From positions 1 to 49,073 of the IMG/VR virus record IMGVR_UViG_3300008266_000413: 49,073 bases of DNA. The stretch is one strand, 5' to 3'. Below, one piece after another: positions 1-8,471 of this stretch; within the stretch, counting starts at the first letter, position 1; each line of letters begins with the position of its first letter. The DNA is from a virus. The notes beneath the pieces were generated by a model. It did no database searches and had not been told where the DNA came from. It saw nothing but the letters and a program-made list of their open reading frames with translations. A program made the position numbers and the translations under genes.

Positions 1-796
1 GACCTTGGTTCAACTTAACCAAGACTTCTGGGTACTGGGTGAATACGATTGTTGAACTTGCAACGAATGCTGTTGCAGGAGGCTGATTTAACACAACAGT
101 TGTTGCGCCAACAGCAGCAGCGGTATCAACAAACACACCTGAAGCAATAACCTGACCATTAGACGCCAGTGAAGCAACGTCCGTTCCAACAGGAAGAGCG
201 GTAGTCAACGCAGAAACAGTGATCGTGTTGGTAGAAATACTAGCGTAAGTTGCAGTACCTAACGAAACGGCTGTGTCCGGCACAACGCCAACGATGCGCA
301 AAGGCAAAGTTGTGGTTACTGGAGTATCAACAGGAGCCAAAACAGCGTTAGCCGAATTGCCCGTATTGGTGCTGCCAGTGTTATTAATTGCCGATACGTT
401 ACAGCCAACCATTGCGTTAGCAGCGGAGGCAATAACTACGCCAGAAGAACAAACAGCAGCTTTAAACACTGCATCTGGATCATCTGATACGTACGCTTGG
501 CAGTCACCAGCCAAAGTGCCGCCCGGCCAGTATTGACTAAAAGTTTTTTGCTTAGATACTGGGTTAGTGAAGGTGCAACCCAAGAAAATACCAACGGTTT
601 GGTTTAAACCTGTGCCAGTAGATACTGAGGCACGAGTTAGTTGGCCGCGATTAAGTACAACAAAATCACCATAGAAAATGTCGGTTGCATAACCGTAAAC
701 GATGGGGTACATGCGGGTTGAACCTGCAAATACTTGTCCACCGATCAAATTCGCTGGCTGTAGGCCGTAAGGGGCCGATACGACAGGATAAGCCAT
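1..796 (-). CDS. Virion structural protein, candidate major capsid protein (3' end cut by window edge)
   Basis: The reading frame opens at ATG 794-796 with a GGAG Shine-Dalgarno 8 nt upstream and stays open to the left edge, giving at least 265 residues. The protein starts MAYPVVSAPYGLQPANLIGG and is rich in Thr, Val, Ala and Gly with almost no charged clusters, as expected for a beta-rich shell or decoration protein. It is the second gene after the scaffold in a terS-terL-portal-scaffold order, which is where the capsid gene normally lies. I recognise the N-terminus as a type common in uncultured phage genomes, but I see no catalytic motif. It could instead be a head decoration protein. Confidence 0.6.
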   Translation of the reverse strand, partial: MAYPVVSAPYGLQPANLIGGQVFAGSTRMYPIVYGYATDIFYGDFVVLNRGQLTRASVSTGTGLNQTVGIFLGCTFTNPVSKQKTFSQYWPGGTLAGDCQAYVSDDPDAVFKAAVCSSGVVIASAANAMVGCNVSAINNTGSTNTGNSANAVLAPVDTPVTTTLPLRIVGVVPDTAVSLGTATYASISTNTITVSALTTALPVGTDVASLASNGQVIASGVFVDTAAAVGATTVVLNQPPATAFVASSTIVFTQYPEVLVKLNQG

Positions 797-814
797 AATT
801 TGCTCCAAAAAAAA

Positions 815-1270
815 TTAATTACCAGCACCAAATGTGGTCTTCGATTTGCGATCTGCGAACAGAGGCATACGAGGATCACTTGCTCTCAAAAACGTATTAT
901 CAACAGAATCAGCCTGAGCTTTGTTCATGTCTGCGTAGTACCGGTTACGCTGTTCCATAAACTCAGCAGGGATTCTGCATAACATCAGCCCGCCCACCTC
1001 AATATTGCCTTTAAAGCGTCCCTCGGTGAGTGCGTGCAACATCATTTCCGGATAGTCCTCTGCTTTGCAGAACTCATATCCTTCGCGCATGGAGGAAGAT
1101 ATATTTTTGGCATCAGCCGTACCCATCATGCTTACACGAATCCAACGATGTGCCCAACCCGAACGGGGGTTAGGAACCGGAAGTAAATCCGGCGCTCGCC
1201 ATTGTTGGGGGCGTACAGCTTTTTCACGTGAATCAAGTTCACGGTCGAGTCGATTTTGTGCGTTAGCCAT
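815..1270 (-). CDS. Hypothetical head-region protein, 151 aa
   Basis: Start chosen at ATG 1268-1270 (MANAQNRLDRELDSREKAVR) because AGGAG lies about 7 nt upstream. The in-frame ATG two codons earlier would leave almost no spacer. It overlaps the scaffold stop region and ends 18 nt before the capsid-type gene, so it is translationally coupled within the head operon. The N-terminal third is charged and probably helical, and the middle is rich in Trp, Arg and Met. No motif gives a function. Its place between scaffold and capsid suggests a head assembly or minor head protein, which is inference only. Confidence 0.75.
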   Translation of the reverse strand: MANAQNRLDRELDSREKAVRPQQWRAPDLLPVPNPRSGWAHRWIRVSMMGTADAKNISSSMREGYEFCKAEDYPEMMLHALTEGRFKGNIEVGGLMLCRIPAEFMEQRNRYYADMNKAQADSVDNTFLRASDPRMPLFADRKSKTTFGAGN

Positions 1271-1272
1271 CT

Positions 1273-2295
1273 TCATTCTCCTTGCTTAAGTAATGCAACC
1301 TGTTTCGCGTATTCTTCGTAAGGGACGCCAAGCTTTCGCGCAATGGATGCTTGAGACGCCTTTAACTTCATACGGTTAGGCGGGGTGCTACGTGAAGCCG
1401 GAGCCACAACGGTAGCTGATTTTTGAGCACGGCGAGGAGGTTCATCCTCGTAATCCGGTGTCGAAGCATTTCTGGAGGGCGCTTCATCCTCATCGCTCCC
1501 GAAGTAATCGGGGTATCGTCTCCGCATGGTAGCGTCAACAGTTTCATAGTACTCTCTCGACCCGATGAAATCAGACCCGTTCTGTTTTAGCAGCTTGCGG
1601 TGTAACCCAAGCGCAGTACTGGTCATTTCGTCGTCCGGGCCGAACCAAGTGTTCTTGTCCAGCCATTTTTTGTCCCTCTCCGAAAGATTATTAGCAGGAG
1701 TTGAACTTTGTGGTACTTGTACCTCGTTTTCTGCAACTTGTAAAGGCCTCATGTTTTCGGCTTTATCAAGCTTTAACATGGCACGGGAAATTTCCGTTTG
1801 GGCGTCGGTTATAAGATCAGGGTCGCCAGCCTCATAGGCTTCCTTGTATTGCTTCTTAGCGGCTTCCAATTCAATTTCGGCAACAGATTTCGCCTGCTCA
1901 ACATACTGCTCACTACCCGTAGCAAGCCGCTGCTGGAGACGCTTGTTCTCCTCATAGACCTGCTTGGCAAAGTCTTCTGCAGCTTGCCGTTCTCGAAAAG
2001 CCTCTTCCTTAGCTCTACGCTCCTCGTGGTAGCCGCGAGTGAAATGCCGAAGTCGGTTCTGAACTTTCTCATCGTACTGCTCCAGTTCGTCGTCAGACAG
2101 CTCTTTGGGTGGGGTAGCCATAGGCTTGCGGCCACGATCCGCAGGGGGCGTATCATCCTCGATCTCAACTTCAATCTCTACCCGCGCCTCTTTCTTACCT
2201 CGGGCGGGAGTCTGTACCTCTTCACCTACGGGCGTAACAGCAAAATCTTCGCCATCATCCCCATCCAGTTCATCTGGAAATTTAAAATTTGCCAT
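1273..2295 (-). CDS. Scaffolding-like head assembly protein, 340 aa
   Basis: A highly charged, acidic protein: the N-terminus has runs of Asp/Glu, residues about 65-190 are long amphipathic helix rich in Glu, Lys, Ala and Gln, and a Pro/Arg-rich linker follows. The last about 30 residues form a basic helix pair (LKASQASIARKLGVPYEEY). Such a helical protein with a compact C-terminal capsid-binding element, between portal and capsid genes, is the usual look of a phage scaffold. AGGAGA precedes the ATG by 6 nt. The stop overlaps the start region of the next gene. No protease domain is visible, so this is scaffold only and not a protease fusion. Confidence 0.7.
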   Translation of the reverse strand: MANFKFPDELDGDDGEDFAVTPVGEEVQTPARGKKEARVEIEVEIEDDTPPADRGRKPMATPPKELSDDELEQYDEKVQNRLRHFTRGYHEERRAKEEAFRERQAAEDFAKQVYEENKRLQQRLATGSEQYVEQAKSVAEIELEAAKKQYKEAYEAGDPDLITDAQTEISRAMLKLDKAENMRPLQVAENEVQVPQSSTPANNLSERDKKWLDKNTWFGPDDEMTSTALGLHRKLLKQNGSDFIGSREYYETVDATMRRRYPDYFGSDEDEAPSRNASTPDYEDEPPRRAQKSATVVAPASRSTPPNRMKLKASQASIARKLGVPYEEYAKQVALLKQGE

Positions 2296-2305
2296 TTATT
2301 TCTCC

Positions 2306-2719
2306 TTAAGCACGTGTAATACCACGGGGGTCTTCAACCACAGCCTCAATTGAATCATCGTTGATGATCCGGAACTCGCGGCCATGAATCTTCATACGGG
2401 TACCTGAGTTAGGGCGGACAATTACAAAATCGCCTTCTTTACAGGAAGGGCCGCTAGGGAACCGCTTCTCGTCTTTGTAAGCATCCGGACCTAGTTTCAT
2501 AACAAACAACACAGGGGTCAACACTTCTTCATAGTGGATGGTGCTATCTGCCTTAATCAAACCGCTTTCAAACTGATCCTCAGCATCAGGAACTACAGTC
2601 AGAATGTGGTACGTTTTAGGTTCAGGAACCTGCATCGCTTTACGCTCCGGTGAATCAGGCAAGGTCGTTGCTGAGTCAAGGTTGTACATGTCCTGCCCTA
2701 TCAGAATTTCAGTCGTCAT
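2306..2719 (-). CDS. GroES-like co-chaperonin, 137 aa
   Basis: The pattern is that of the chaperonin-10 fold: an early Val/Leu strand (residues about 35-45, YHILTVV), a mobile-loop-like stretch containing ESGLI, then VLFVMKLGPDAY, a Gly/Pro turn, GDFVIVRPNSGTRMKIHGREF and a final strand with INDDSIEAVV. The order matches the strand order of GroES and of phage co-chaperonins such as T4 gp31, at a slightly longer length. It probably caps the host GroEL to fold the capsid protein, which fits its place next to the scaffold. Start chosen at ATG 2717-2719 (MTTEILIGQD), 6 nt after GGAGA, and it overlaps the previous gene by 11 nt. The functional call rests on pattern reading without an alignment. 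Confidence 0.65.
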   Translation of the reverse strand: MTTEILIGQDMYNLDSATTLPDSPERKAMQVPEPKTYHILTVVPDAEDQFESGLIKADSTIHYEEVLTPVLFVMKLGPDAYKDEKRFPSGPSCKEGDFVIVRPNSGTRMKIHGREFRIINDDSIEAVVEDPRGITRA

Positions 2720-2906
2720 CATCAGTCTCCAGTCTTTGCACGAGGTCATTACATAGTTGCTCTGCGAGGCTTAGTCCCCGGATTACCCCGCAGGTATACC
2801 GATATTCGGCAAAATCAGCAGCGCGACCTTGAGCGATAAATGCAGCTTGGTCTGCGCGTAGTTCTTCCAGTTTGCTGGTGAGATGTCTTAATGCCCGGTC
2901 GTCCAT
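2709..2906 (-). CDS. Small hypothetical protein, 65 aa
   Basis: It starts at an ATG overlapping the portal stop by one base (TAATG) and runs into the co-chaperonin gene by 11 nt, so it is translationally coupled on both sides. The protein (MDDRALRHLTSKLEELRADQ) is mostly one or two helices with an acidic end of four Asp. No family recognised. A small coiled-coil head protein or assembly factor is possible. Confidence 0.7.
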   Translation of the reverse strand: MDDRALRHLTSKLEELRADQAAFIAQGRAADFAEYRYTCGVIRGLSLAEQLCNDLVQRLETDDDD

Positions 2907-5413
2907 TAGTCCCCTTTCTTAGGTTGTTGCTTCTGTCTTGACGCGTGTACTGCTTGCATCGCCTGCTGGCGAGATTGCTGGGATAACTGAGCTTTGTGCT
3001 TTGCAACATCCAGCCCCATCCGTGCTCCCTCGGTCTCTTGTTGACGAGCCAACTTGTCACGGGTTGCTGCCGCTGTAGCTCCTACTTGCATAGCTGCAAT
3101 TTCTTTCTGAGCTGCGATCCGTGCTTCCTCAACCCGGATGCGGTCAGCTTTTTCAGCCGCGTCGATCTGAAGCTTCTGCTGCTTCAACTGCATGTCGGCT
3201 TGCTTTAACTGAAGCTCCTGCTGTTGCATTTGGACGATTGGGTCTTGCTGGGCCTGTTGAGCTTGCTGCTGTGCGGCCTCGCCTTGGTTCTTAGCCAGCA
3301 ACTGCTTGGCGGCTTGAGCGGTGAGTTGAGCAACTTGAGCCGCAACATCTGGCTGCATGTTCTTGTTTTCTTCCTCGCTAGGCAGTGACAAGCCAATAGT
3401 CGCCTCGATCTGTTTGCGGTACTCGAAGGCAATGTGCTCACTAATATGCGCCGCCATAGCTGCTTGCATTGCTTGCGCGTTTGGAGACTGACTGACCAAC
3501 GCTTGGATTTTCGGGTCTTGCATCGCTGCCATGTGCACAGCAATGTGCGACTCGTGATCTTGCTCGATGAACGCCTTGACCGGCTTACCTGTTAGAACAT
3601 TCTGATTCTCTTGGACTGGGTCAACTGGCGTTGCATCGTCCTCGATGGGCACAAGCTTGTTAGCGTTCTTCACACCCAAGACCTCGATCATCTGACGGTG
3701 CAGAAGTGGTAAGTTGTAGAGTTGCGGTGCTTGTTGTGCCAACTGAAGTACTGCTTGATACTGCACAACCTTCTGCGCCATAGTTGCCGCGTTGGGGTCA
3801 CTGACTGGGATCACATCTACGCTGTCGTAGTCAGTTTTCTTAGCGCGACGCGAACCTTCTTCTGGCTCGTAGTCATAGTCGTCCGGTGTGTAGTCGGCAA
3901 TGATCACTTTAAGAAGCTTGAACTCTTGCTTCATCGAGTAATGCAGACGAGCTTGCACCGCAGACATTACTTTAAGCGTACGTTCCAGTATGGCTAGGGT
4001 CGTACCAACAGGCGCTTGTGCGCTCATGTCAGAGACCTTTATATCCCCACTAGACGCAAACGCCCGACCTTCTTGAACTATTTGGTTGAAGAGGGTGTAG
4101 AGAACTTGGCTTGGTTCTTTATATGGCAGGGGCAGGATGTTGTCCCGTATTGACCCACTGGGCACGTCCACGTCACGGAACTCACCGGGCTGGATCGGGG
4201 TGTCGTCGCCTTTAACACGGAGTCCACGTGATTTGAGTCCACCGGGAAGGTTACTGAGCGTTCCGGCATCGACCAACTGACGAATGAGCATCGTTGCGGA
4301 CTTTGCATAACCGCCGATAAGATGAATGAGTCCGTAGCCATAGAATCCAAACCCCGGTATGTACTGGTAATGGACGAAGTGCTGACGCTTCAAATGCAGC
4401 TTATCTTCCTCATACCAATTACGACGAATAGCCAGAACCTCATGGGTGCCCTTTTCTATTGTCACAATGTAAGGCAATGCTATACCAGTGAGGTTACCCT
4501 TTTTATCCTTGTGTTCGTAGCCGGGCAAATCCAACTCTACATTCATCTCAAGAAAACGGTAGCGGTTGTCTTGCGTAGCAATGATGCCTTGCTCTTCAGC
4601 CTTTTGCTTCTCGATGTCGTCCAACTCAATGTTTGGCTCGCCCAAGTCGATGTCGCGGTAGAACCCAGCTTCTTGTAACCTAATGACTTCGTTCTCGGTC
4701 TTGCGCATGACGTGAGTTACACGCTCTGCTGACTCCAAATTAGATGCACCATAAGGTACGACGATGTCTTCGGCTGGCACAAACATAGCGACTTGACGCC
4801 CCTTGCTTGGATCGTAATAGACTTTCTTAAATGCAGAACCTGCTAATGGCAACGACCACAACATCTTCTCGTGCTCTGGGCGATACTCAGGCATGGCTTC
4901 TGTCAGTTGGTAGTTCATGTCTTCCTGAACACGCTCTGCAGCATCCTTGCGCTCTACTGTTTCTTTGCCAATGATCTTGGTCTTAACTGGCCCCATCGCA
5001 GGGAAAGTCTCAGTGATTGCCTCAGACTGGAAACGCACAACAGACTCAGTTAGCATCGGGTGGAACACGCCACACGCACCTGCCCACGGTTCTGTCCTGT
5101 TCTCATATCTCAGACCCAAGAGCTTCAAGCCTTCAATGTAAGCCTGTATCCACTCCTTGCGGTCCCGCATGTCCTTCTCAAATTCTTCAACCAAGTCGCT
5201 TGCCAACGACTGCATCACGTTCTCGTCAATGTACTCAGCAAGGTTTGCGTCAAAGTCTTCATCACTCTTAGCTTTTGGGCGCAATTTAATCTCAACGCCA
5301 TCCGCCTCAATATTTACCTCATCAGGGTTTTCAATTTCCACTTCAATATCCGGAGCACTCATCATCTGCTCAAGTCCTATTGGGGCGGCGTACAAGCTTT
5401 TATCGATTGCCAT
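2906..5413 (-). CDS. Portal protein, 835 aa
   Basis: The large size, the position directly downstream of terL and the sequence character identify the portal. There is a mixed alpha/beta N-terminal half with the conserved-looking stretch GACGVFHPMLTESVVRF, a long central stem/crown region and a very long C-terminal helix (about residues 700-835) rich in Gln, Ala and Lys. That C-terminal coiled coil resembles the barrel of P22-type portals. Twelve copies would form the DNA channel at the capsid vertex and bind terminase and tail. AGGA lies 5 nt before ATG. An acidic N-terminal extension (residues 20-60) is notable. Confidence 0.85.
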   Translation of the reverse strand: MAIDKSLYAAPIGLEQMMSAPDIEVEIENPDEVNIEADGVEIKLRPKAKSDEDFDANLAEYIDENVMQSLASDLVEEFEKDMRDRKEWIQAYIEGLKLLGLRYENRTEPWAGACGVFHPMLTESVVRFQSEAITETFPAMGPVKTKIIGKETVERKDAAERVQEDMNYQLTEAMPEYRPEHEKMLWSLPLAGSAFKKVYYDPSKGRQVAMFVPAEDIVVPYGASNLESAERVTHVMRKTENEVIRLQEAGFYRDIDLGEPNIELDDIEKQKAEEQGIIATQDNRYRFLEMNVELDLPGYEHKDKKGNLTGIALPYIVTIEKGTHEVLAIRRNWYEEDKLHLKRQHFVHYQYIPGFGFYGYGLIHLIGGYAKSATMLIRQLVDAGTLSNLPGGLKSRGLRVKGDDTPIQPGEFRDVDVPSGSIRDNILPLPYKEPSQVLYTLFNQIVQEGRAFASSGDIKVSDMSAQAPVGTTLAILERTLKVMSAVQARLHYSMKQEFKLLKVIIADYTPDDYDYEPEEGSRRAKKTDYDSVDVIPVSDPNAATMAQKVVQYQAVLQLAQQAPQLYNLPLLHRQMIEVLGVKNANKLVPIEDDATPVDPVQENQNVLTGKPVKAFIEQDHESHIAVHMAAMQDPKIQALVSQSPNAQAMQAAMAAHISEHIAFEYRKQIEATIGLSLPSEEENKNMQPDVAAQVAQLTAQAAKQLLAKNQGEAAQQQAQQAQQDPIVQMQQQELQLKQADMQLKQQKLQIDAAEKADRIRVEEARIAAQKEIAAMQVGATAAATRDKLARQQETEGARMGLDVAKHKAQLSQQSRQQAMQAVHASRQKQQPKKGD

Positions 5414-5421
5414 ATTCGTCC

Positions 5422-6957
5422 TTAAATGTTGTAGTACTTCTCGTTAGCCCGACGACCTTTGAACCATTTAATTTCTTCAGGCTCGTCAGTTGGGAGGCGC
5501 AAGAAGCCACCCTGTCTAAACCGCATTAATGCCAATGTTGTCGCGTCAACTAAGTCGTCGTGCTCGCCGCTGGGGAAAGCTGCAATCTCGTCTACTAACT
5601 CTTCAGCCCAGCGCGTCTCAGGCACCCAGACTTTGCCGGAAGCAATGATGTCCGATACGGAATTTAACCGGCTGATCTTGTCGTTTCCTCGGCTAGGAGT
5701 GTACTCCTGTACAGGTATCCCCATGCTCCTAAGCTCATAGATCAACGGCGCTCCGGTTGCTTTCTTCTCTATAAGAATACCGTCTGGCTCCCACTGCCGG
5801 TACTGCTCCAGCACGTCGCGCTTTAAGTCCACCCACTCCACGCGCTTCTTATATGTGTCGAGCAAGATGATATTAGGGGAGCCGTTGTCCTCGTCGTTGT
5901 TCCAAATACCCCACGTTGTGCCCGCAGAATAGTCGGCACGGTTGTTCTTCTCAAACGCCGTATCCCACGTCTGGAGTATGTAGTCACATACTGGAGGTCG
6001 GTCGTTAGCCCACCATTTCCACCAATCCCGCTTAACAATAGCGGACTCGTTACCTACCGGATTCTGCTGATACTGGGCTTGCCACTTACTATTAGGAAGC
6101 TCCTCATGGAGGGCCTCTAACTCCTCTTTTGACCAAAATTCGGGCCAAAGTGGGCTTCCAGAGGGCAAAATAGCCGGGAATTCGATCACTTCCCACTCTT
6201 CACCACCACGAGCAGCCGCTGCCTTTAACACCTGACCCGTCAAATCTCTTTGTGACCAGCGAGTCATCACTACCACAATAGCTCCACCCGGCTGGAGACG
6301 CTGACGCGGACCCGATGTGTACCACTCGTAGACCTTGTCGTAGACCTCGGGGTTGGAAGCTGCCATCGCAGCCTCTTGTTCTGAGTGCGGGTCGTCAATA
6401 ATGAGTATGTCTGCACCCTTACCGGTCACAGCACCGCCCACGCCGATAGCGAAGTAGTCGCCACCCTTACTTGTGTTCCATCGACCGGCTGCTTTTGAGT
6501 CACTTTGCAGCGATAAACCGGGGAAAATCTCGTTATATACGTCCGAATCCACCAAATTTCGCACTTTTCGACCGAATCCAACCGCTAATTCAGCCGTATG
6601 GGACGTTTGGATGACCTTTTTGTGCGGGAACTTACCCAAAAACCACGCTGGGAGCAGATATGAGGCAAATTCTGACTTGGTATGACGGGGTGGCATGTTG
6701 ATAATGAGCCGTTTGCACTCCCCCCGAGCCACGCGCTCGAACGCCTCAGCCATTCTCTTGTGATGCCGCCCACCAATGAAGGTCGGCCATACCTTCTCCA
6801 CGAACTTTAAGAACTTATCCTGCGACAACTCCCGCGACTTTAGCTTTTCTAGCTTAACTAACTGAGCCTCTAGTACCCGTAGGTCCGACTCAGACAGCTT
6901 GTCCAAGACACTGGGTATGTCTTTCAGGCTAACGGAGTCCAAAATAGAGTCAGTCAT
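5422..6957 (-). CDS. terL: Terminase large subunit (DNA packaging ATPase/nuclease), 511 aa
   Basis: The ATPase domain carries a Walker A-like MPPRHTKSE (residues 88-96), typical of large terminases, and Walker B ILIIDDPHSEQE (184-195). The C-terminal RNase H-like nuclease shows an acidic strand LQTWDTAFEKNNRADYS and a later HDDLVDA metal-ligand motif. The length is usual for the family. The enzyme pumps DNA into the prohead and cuts the concatemer. The ATG overlaps the end of terS by 4 nt, and the portal follows after 8 nt. The identification is secure; I did not assign a packaging strategy. Confidence 0.95.
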   Translation of the reverse strand: MTDSILDSVSLKDIPSVLDKLSESDLRVLEAQLVKLEKLKSRELSQDKFLKFVEKVWPTFIGGRHHKRMAEAFERVARGECKRLIINMPPRHTKSEFASYLLPAWFLGKFPHKKVIQTSHTAELAVGFGRKVRNLVDSDVYNEIFPGLSLQSDSKAAGRWNTSKGGDYFAIGVGGAVTGKGADILIIDDPHSEQEAAMAASNPEVYDKVYEWYTSGPRQRLQPGGAIVVVMTRWSQRDLTGQVLKAAAARGGEEWEVIEFPAILPSGSPLWPEFWSKEELEALHEELPNSKWQAQYQQNPVGNESAIVKRDWWKWWANDRPPVCDYILQTWDTAFEKNNRADYSAGTTWGIWNNDEDNGSPNIILLDTYKKRVEWVDLKRDVLEQYRQWEPDGILIEKKATGAPLIYELRSMGIPVQEYTPSRGNDKISRLNSVSDIIASGKVWVPETRWAEELVDEIAAFPSGEHDDLVDATTLALMRFRQGGFLRLPTDEPEEIKWFKGRRANEKYYNI

Positions 6958-7592
6958 TTGCCGTCGTCGTCCTCATGGTTGCCTTCAAGTTCTTCTTCCG
7001 GTTCTTCTTCCGGTTCTTCTTCGGGTTCTTCTACCGGAGTGGATTGTGGTGCACCTAGCTGAGCATCCAGATCGTCCAAGGGAGTCACGTCCACCACATC
7101 ACTATTAAGTAGGCGTTTGATCCTATCCTTAATAGAGTTCTCCAGATCATTGGATGTTTTGTGGTGCACTGTAATCTCGCTGCGCTCCGTGAAGAGGCCG
7201 ATGTCGCTGTGCTTGCCCAGTAGTTCAAGCGCCTTGATCTCAATCTTGAAGTCGCCGCAGTCGGCAAGTTCGATCAGTTTATTTGTTATGAAACTTCGGG
7301 CTTGCTGGGAATCCGCAATCGCTTGGTAGTCGTACTTCTTCAAGATTGCTGCTGCGTACCTAGCCACTCCGGGCTGCGATACATGTTGGGGGGTCGCCGT
7401 CTTGGCAGTTCCAGTAATTAAACTACGGGCTTGCGCCTCGTCCTTCTCACTGAAGTCTATGCTTCCGCCGAGGGAGTCAATCAAGTCTGCCGTGTTTGCG
7501 GCAATAGCAATGCTATCCGCAAGAGTCTTGGGTTTCTCTTCGGACAAGTCAAACGGGACCGGGTGGTCCTTCGTAGGTTCTATATTGATCAT
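6954..7592 (-). CDS. terS: Terminase small subunit, 212 aa (probable)
   Basis: It lies immediately upstream of terL and overlaps it by 4 nt. The start MINIEPTKDHPVPFDL (ATG 7590-7592) is preferred to an upstream GTG at 7659-7661 because the extension is atypical, though no good Shine-Dalgarno precedes either. The middle is helical and could hold the DNA-binding and oligomer core. The C-terminus is an acidic tail made of 12-bp tandem repeats encoding Glu-Glu-Pro-Glu. Acidic tails that contact TerL are known in other small subunits. The assignment rests mostly on position. Confidence 0.75.
   Translation of the reverse strand: MINIEPTKDHPVPFDLSEEKPKTLADSIAIAANTADLIDSLGGSIDFSEKDEAQARSLITGTAKTATPQHVSQPGVARYAAAILKKYDYQAIADSQQARSFITNKLIELADCGDFKIEIKALELLGKHSDIGLFTERSEITVHHKTSNDLENSIKDRIKRLLNSDVVDVTPLDDLDAQLGAPQSTPVEEPEEEPEEEPEEELEGNHEDDDGK
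6988..7032 (-). repeat. 12-bp tandem repeat in terS acidic tail
   Basis: About three and a half copies of TTCTTCTTCCGG (plus strand) encode the repeated EEPE segment. The repeat is in frame (12 bp), so copy number can vary without breaking the gene. Confidence 0.85.
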
Positions 7593-7617
7593 AGCGCACC
7601 GCGTGAACGGGGGTAAG

Positions 7618-7640
7618 GCCCTCTGCGGGAACCGCAGGGC
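7618..7640. other. Stem-loop in the terS leader
   Basis: CTGCGG and CCGCAG pair around a GAA loop, and the stem can extend by one or two pairs through a G-T wobble. No T-run follows on either strand, so it is not a simple terminator. It lies 26 nt upstream of the chosen terS start, in the presumed late-mRNA leader. Confidence 0.5.
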
Positions 7641-7707
7641 CTGTATGACGGAATGTAACACAAGTATTCAGAAAAACAAGGGCGGGTTAATTGTACTTGA
7701 CTACTTT

Positions 7708-8091
7708 ACGGGGTTTTGACGTTGGGTTCTTGGCGGATTGAAATAGGTATTTCGCTCACTTGTTTTTCCCGGATTCTTACGTACGGCAAGGTAAGCAAGA
7801 TGCTCAAGTTGATCATCTTCCCGGATTCTTACGTCTGGCGTGTCCAAAACAAGTTTTTTGGACTTTTTGGATTTTTGGACTTACGGGATTTCAACGTCCC
7901 GCTTAACTCACTTTTTGCGCTAACTCCTTAATTTTTACGGGATTTTTACGCCCGGACCTTTCGTAGGTTCCGTGATTTTTACGTTCAGTTTTTGTAGACC
8001 ACGTTTATTTTTACTTATACCCCCCCCCTCTCCCTTTAAGTTCATGTTGTAAGTGGTGAATTTTGAACGTTGATTTACCGGAATTTAACGT
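7708..8091. repeat. Array of about eight imperfect 15-bp repeats (ACGTAARAATCCSG type)
   Basis: Read on the plus strand, copies of roughly CCGGATTCTTACGT or CGGGATTTTTACGT lie at 7708-7722, 7768-7782, 7820-7834, 7883-7897, 7937-7951, 7970-7984, 8056-8070 and 8077-8091. The copies at 7768 and 7820 are identical over 15 bp. The ACGT end is best conserved, the T-rich core varies and spacing ranges from about 21 to 72 bp. All copies have the same orientation. The array covers the leader of the late operon and could bind a late activator, an early repressor or an initiator. Confidence 0.7.
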
Positions 8092-8327
8092 TTGAACTTA
8101 CTCTGCATTTGCTAGCTAATTGCGTTTTTTGCGTGGGACTCCAAAGGGGGTGGGTTTCGCTATGTCACGTGTACGTAAATCGTACTGAAAATATATAGGG
8201 GGTGGGGGGTTTGCAATTTGACAAGGTACCGGGGGGTATTTTCAAAACGCGGTATCGTTTGAGCAAAACAGTGTGTAAGGGTGACTGGGAGTCCCATGCT
8301 GAAAATCGGGTGTATGGGGTGTCTCAC

Positions 8328-8340
8328 CTAACAATGTTAG
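8328..8340. repeat. CTAACANTGTTAG palindrome, copy 1
   Basis: Centre base A, flanked by C and G. It lies 24 bp upstream of the -35 box of the first early promoter. Confidence 0.9.
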
Positions 8341-8364
8341 GGTTAATTATTGTTTCCCTGAAAT

Positions 8365-8393
8365 TTGAGTTGGCTAGTATTTTGTGGTATAAT
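8365..8393 (+). promoter_or_regulatory. Early promoter P1 (sigma-70 type, extended -10)
   Basis: TTGAGT and TATAAT are separated by 17 bp, with TGG directly before the -10 box, giving TGTGGTATAATAT. The same -10 context recurs in two other promoters (9740 and 12166). The expected start is near 8400, where an ATG opens a nine-codon frame (MNIKQCSSG, stop 8427-8429) that might be a leader peptide. Palindrome copies lie upstream (8328) and downstream (8437). Confidence 0.85.
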
Positions 8394-8436
8394 ATGCTCA
8401 TGAACATAAAACAGTGTTCATCCGGTTAGGCGGTAC

Positions 8437-8449
8437 CTAACAGTGTTAG
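8437..8449. repeat. CTAACANTGTTAG palindrome, copy 2
   Basis: Centre base G. It begins 44 bp after the -10 box of P1, in the 5' leader of the first early gene, where a bound protein could block elongation or the leader RNA could fold. Confidence 0.9.
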
Positions 8450-8471
8450 GCTAATTCATAGGATAGCTATC

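Larger units (their letters stand above)
7593..8471. promoter_or_regulatory. Divergent early/late control region
   Basis: This 879-base gap separates the minus-strand late operon from the plus-strand early operon. From left to right it holds the terS leader with a stem-loop, an array of imperfect repeats (7708-8091), a run of nine C (8020-8028), a G-rich stretch (8195-8240), one palindrome at 8328, an early promoter (8365-8393) and a second palindrome at 8437. I found no convincing protein gene. I could not identify a minus-strand sigma-70 promoter for the late operon, though one is expected here or beyond. Confidence 0.7.

Noticed and set aside
1798-2319. Open frame of 173 codons opposite the scaffold gene
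   Set aside because: It is antisense to a convincing scaffold gene; the Leu/Phe/Ser-rich product is a typical reverse reading of acidic helical coding sequence.
7957-7970. Near-repeat of CCTTCGTAGGTTC at 7568 and 7957
   Set aside because: Two copies of 13-14 bases, one inside the terS start; too little to call an element, although it may be a by-product of duplication in the control region.
7593-8100. Minus-strand TATAAG (8014-8019) as a late promoter
   Set aside because: No -35 box lies at the right distance upstream on that strand, so I did not call it.
8218-8242. Possible promoter with TTGACA at 8218
   Set aside because: The only -10-like TATTTT follows after 13 bp, too short for sigma-70, and the stretch is dominated by G-runs.
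8202-8429. Open frame of 75 codons before the first early gene
   Set aside because: It spans palindrome copy 1 and promoter P1 and has no ribosome site; only its last nine codons after the promoter could be translated as a leader peptide.
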